DNA of 6,099 nucleotides from Hydrogenophaga intermedia. Lineage in GTDB: Bacteria; Pseudomonadota; Gammaproteobacteria; Burkholderiales; Burkholderiaceae_C. A program made the position numbers and the translations under genes. This document shows, one piece after another, positions 4,372-6,099 of the stretch. Numbering within the stretch: the first letter of the stretch is position 1; each line of letters begins with the position of its first letter. The notes under the pieces are model-generated. The model saw nothing but the letters and a program-made list of their open reading frames with translations. It did not search any database and had not been told where the DNA came from. The stretch is taken from the NCBI GenBank assembly GCA_945869245.1, contig CAMBOY010000192.1, forward strand, positions 1 to 6,099. Reading direction: 5' to 3'.

Positions 4372-6099
4372 ATGTTGTACCCACAGGAATTTGACGTCAT
4401 TGTTGTTGGCGGCGGTCACGCCGGCACCGAGGCTGCGCTGGCGGCCGCGCGCATGGGCTGCGCCACGCTGCTGCTCAGTCACAACATCGAGACCCTGGGC
4501 CAGATGAGCTGCAACCCCAGCATCGGCGGCATCGGCAAAGGGCACTTGGTGAAAGAGGTGGACGCCTTGGGCGGCGCCATGGCGCTGGCCACCGACGAGG
4601 GCGGCATCCAGTTTCGCATTCTCAACAGCAGCAAAGGCCCGGCCGTGCGAGCGACCCGCGCCCAGGCCGACCGGGTGCTCTACAAAGCCGCGATCCGCCG
4701 CATGCTGGAGAACCAGCCCAATCTCTGGCTGTTCCAGCAGGCGGTCGACGACCTGATGGTCGAGGGCGAGCGTGTGGTGGGTGCGGTGACCCAGGTCGGC
4801 ATCCGCTTTCGCAGCAAGACGGTTGTGCTGACGGCGGGCACTTTCCTCGATGGCAAGATCCATGTGGGCCTGAACAACCACGCGGGCGGCCGCGCGGGCG
4901 ACCCGCCGGCGGTGTCGCTGTCGGCGCGGCTGAAGGAACTCAAGCTGCCACAAGGCAGGTTGAAGACCGGCACCCCGCCGCGCATCGACGGCCGCAGCAT
5001 CGACTATGCGCAATGCACCGAGCAGCCGGGCGACGGCATGCCGGGTTCGGACACCGCCGATCAGCCGGTGCCGGTGTTCAGTTTCATGGGTCGGGCCAGC
5101 ATGCACCCGCGCCAGTTGCCGTGCTGGATCACCCACACCAACGCCCGCACCCACGAGATCATCCGCTCCGGCTTTGACCGCAGCCCCATGTTCACCGGCA
5201 AGATCGAGGGCGTGGGCCCGCGCTACTGCCCGAGCGTGGAAGACAAGATCAACCGCTTTGCCGACAAGGACAGCCACCAGATTTTTCTGGAGCCCGAGGG
5301 TCTGACCACCCACGAGGTCTACCCCAACGGCATTTCCACCAGCCTGCCGTTTGACATCCAGTACGCGCTGGTGCGCAGCATGCCGGGGCTGGAAAGCGCC
5401 CACATCCTGCGGCCGGGCTACGCCATCGAATACGACTATTTCGACCCGCGCTCGCTGAAAAGCAGCTTCGAAACCCAGCAGATCGGCGGGCTGTTCTTTG
5501 CTGGCCAGATCAACGGCACCACCGGCTATGAAGAGGCGGCGGCGCAGGGCCTGTTCGCTGGCCTGAACGCCGCGTTGCAGGCGCGTGCGCTGGGTGGTGG
5601 GAATGACGCCGCGAGCGCTGCCGGTGCCATCACCTACGCCGACGCCACCTGGCTGCCCCGGCGCGACGAGGCCTATCTGGGTGTGCTGGTTGACGACCTG
5701 ATCACCAAGGGCGTGACCGAGCCTTACCGCATGTTCACCAGCCGCGCCGAGTTCCGCCTGCAGCTGCGCGAAGACAACGCCGACATGCGTCTGACCGAGG
5801 TGGGGCGCCAATTGGGTCTGGTGGACAACGCCCGTTGGGAGGTGTTCTGCCGCAAGCGCGACGCTGTTTCACGTGAAACAGAGCGCCTCAAATCCACCTG
5901 GGTCAATCCGCGCATCCTGCCGGCCGAGGAGGCCGAGCGGGTGTTGGGCAAAGCGATTGAGCGAGAGTACAACTTGTTCGACCTGCTGCGCCGCCCGGGC
6001 GTGAGTTACGACGGACTGATGGGCATGGATGGACGCAAATACGCTCCGGTCGCCAAGCCCGACGACACCGATGCCCGGCCAGTGGTTTCACGTGAAACA
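4372..6099 (+). CDS. mnmG: tRNA uridine-5-carboxymethylaminomethyl modification enzyme MnmG (GidA), 3' end missing
   Basis: The first 576 codons are visible and the frame runs off the window end; full-length MnmG is about 630-650 residues. With MnmE this FAD enzyme installs the cmnm5 group on U34 of certain tRNAs. Visible signatures: the FAD-binding V-V-G-G-G-H-A-G-T-E-A-A (G13-G18); M-S-C-N-P-S-I-G-G with C47; G-P-R-Y-C-P-S-V-E-D-K with C286 (equivalent of E. coli C277); and A-G-Q-I-N-G-T-T-G-Y-E-E-A-A-A-Q-G (377-393). GGAG at 4360-4363, 8 nt before the ATG, supports the start. The C-terminal helical region holds two in-frame parS sites, each read V-S-R-E-T (residues 499-503 and 572-576). 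The first takes the place of I-E-R-E-R in the E. coli protein, before the conserved R-L-K-S-T-W. Confidence 0.98.
   Translation, partial: MLYPQEFDVIVVGGGHAGTEAALAAARMGCATLLLSHNIETLGQMSCNPSIGGIGKGHLVKEVDALGGAMALATDEGGIQFRILNSSKGPAVRATRAQADRVLYKAAIRRMLENQPNLWLFQQAVDDLMVEGERVVGAVTQVGIRFRSKTVVLTAGTFLDGKIHVGLNNHAGGRAGDPPAVSLSARLKELKLPQGRLKTGTPPRIDGRSIDYAQCTEQPGDGMPGSDTADQPVPVFSFMGRASMHPRQLPCWITHTNARTHEIIRSGFDRSPMFTGKIEGVGPRYCPSVEDKINRFADKDSHQIFLEPEGLTTHEVYPNGISTSLPFDIQYALVRSMPGLESAHILRPGYAIEYDYFDPRSLKSSFETQQIGGLFFAGQINGTTGYEEAAAQGLFAGLNAALQARALGGGNDAASAAGAITYADATWLPRRDEAYLGVLVDDLITKGVTEPYRMFTSRAEFRLQLREDNADMRLTEVGRQLGLVDNARWEVFCRKRDAVSRETERLKSTWVNPRILPAEEAERVLGKAIEREYNLFDLLRRPGVSYDGLMGMDGRKYAPVAKPDDTDARPVVSRET
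5865..5880. other. parS: parS site 2, inside mnmG
   Basis: A perfect 16-bp TGTTTCACGTGAAACA within the mnmG coding sequence, 1,565 bp centre to centre from site 1. In the mnmG frame it gives GTT TCA CGT GAA ACA (V499-S-R-E-T503), just before the conserved R-L-K-S-T-W. As a ParB loading site it would put a nucleoprotein complex on a transcribed gene. Confidence 0.96.
6084..6099. other. parS: parS site 3, inside mnmG at the window end
   Basis: GGTTTCACGTGAAACA matches the parS consensus at 15 of 16 positions; only the outermost base differs (G for T), and the 14-bp core GTTTCACGTGAAAC is intact. It is 219 bp from site 2 and in the same codon phase, so it again encodes V-S-R-E-T (572-576). The window ends on its last base. 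Confidence 0.92.

Noticed and set aside
4233..4400. Longer N-terminus for the ykgJ-like protein, in frame up to 4400
   Set aside because: The extension would translate parS site 1 and overlap the mnmG start, and the family normally begins just before the first cysteine cluster.
3628..5811. A 727-codon open frame on the minus strand
   Set aside because: It lies antisense to the hypothetical gene, across the ykgJ-like gene and over most of mnmG, whose family signatures are unmistakable. Its protein is a low-complexity His/Ala/Gly/Arg composition typical of reverse-strand shadows in GC-rich DNA.

Overview
The window is GC-rich, densely coding bacterial DNA that reads like a betaproteobacterium of the order Burkholderiales, most likely family Comamonadaceae. 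This rests on overall protein character, on the GC-rich intergenic hairpin cluster and on gene content; no marker gives a species. The right end lies close to the chromosome origin: mnmG (gidA) is there together with three copies of the ParB-binding parS palindrome. In many bacteria mnmG is followed by rsmG, parA and parB; those genes would lie beyond the window.

Layout, left to right: (1) the 3' part of a small kinase-fold protein (1-630, +); (2) two minus-strand genes, a 63-residue DUF2892 membrane protein (637-828) and a Crp/Fnr-type regulator (928-1590), separated by a 99-bp gap carrying a CRP-like box; (3) a regulatory gap (1591-1711) with two inverted repeats, from which a plus-strand cluster diverges: a cytochrome b561 (yceJ-like, 1712-2278), a periplasmic YceI protein (2310-2855), a hairpin-rich intergenic repeat (2865-2933), a second YceI protein (3022-3594) and a small conserved hypothetical gene (3617-3916); (4) a minus-strand YkgJ-type cysteine-cluster protein (3954-4232); (5) a 139-bp divergent gap with the first parS, then mnmG (4372 to the window end, 3' end missing), which carries two more parS sites inside its coding sequence.

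Functionally, the b561/YceI block looks like an envelope redox or isoprenoid-quinone module, matching the yceJ-yceI pairing known from E. coli. The neighbouring Crp/Fnr regulator may control the DUF2892 gene, since its recognition helix has CRP-like residues and a TGTGA-N6-TTACA box lies upstream of that gene. MnmG makes the cmnm5U34 wobble modification of tRNA with MnmE. Here its gene also serves as part of the chromosome centromere.

The best observation is that two parS sites lie inside mnmG in the same codon phase. Each is read as Val-Ser-Arg-Glu-Thr, using TCA and ACA codons that I find nowhere else in the 576 visible mnmG codons. I see no wholly new system, CRISPR array, tRNA, rRNA or insertion sequence.
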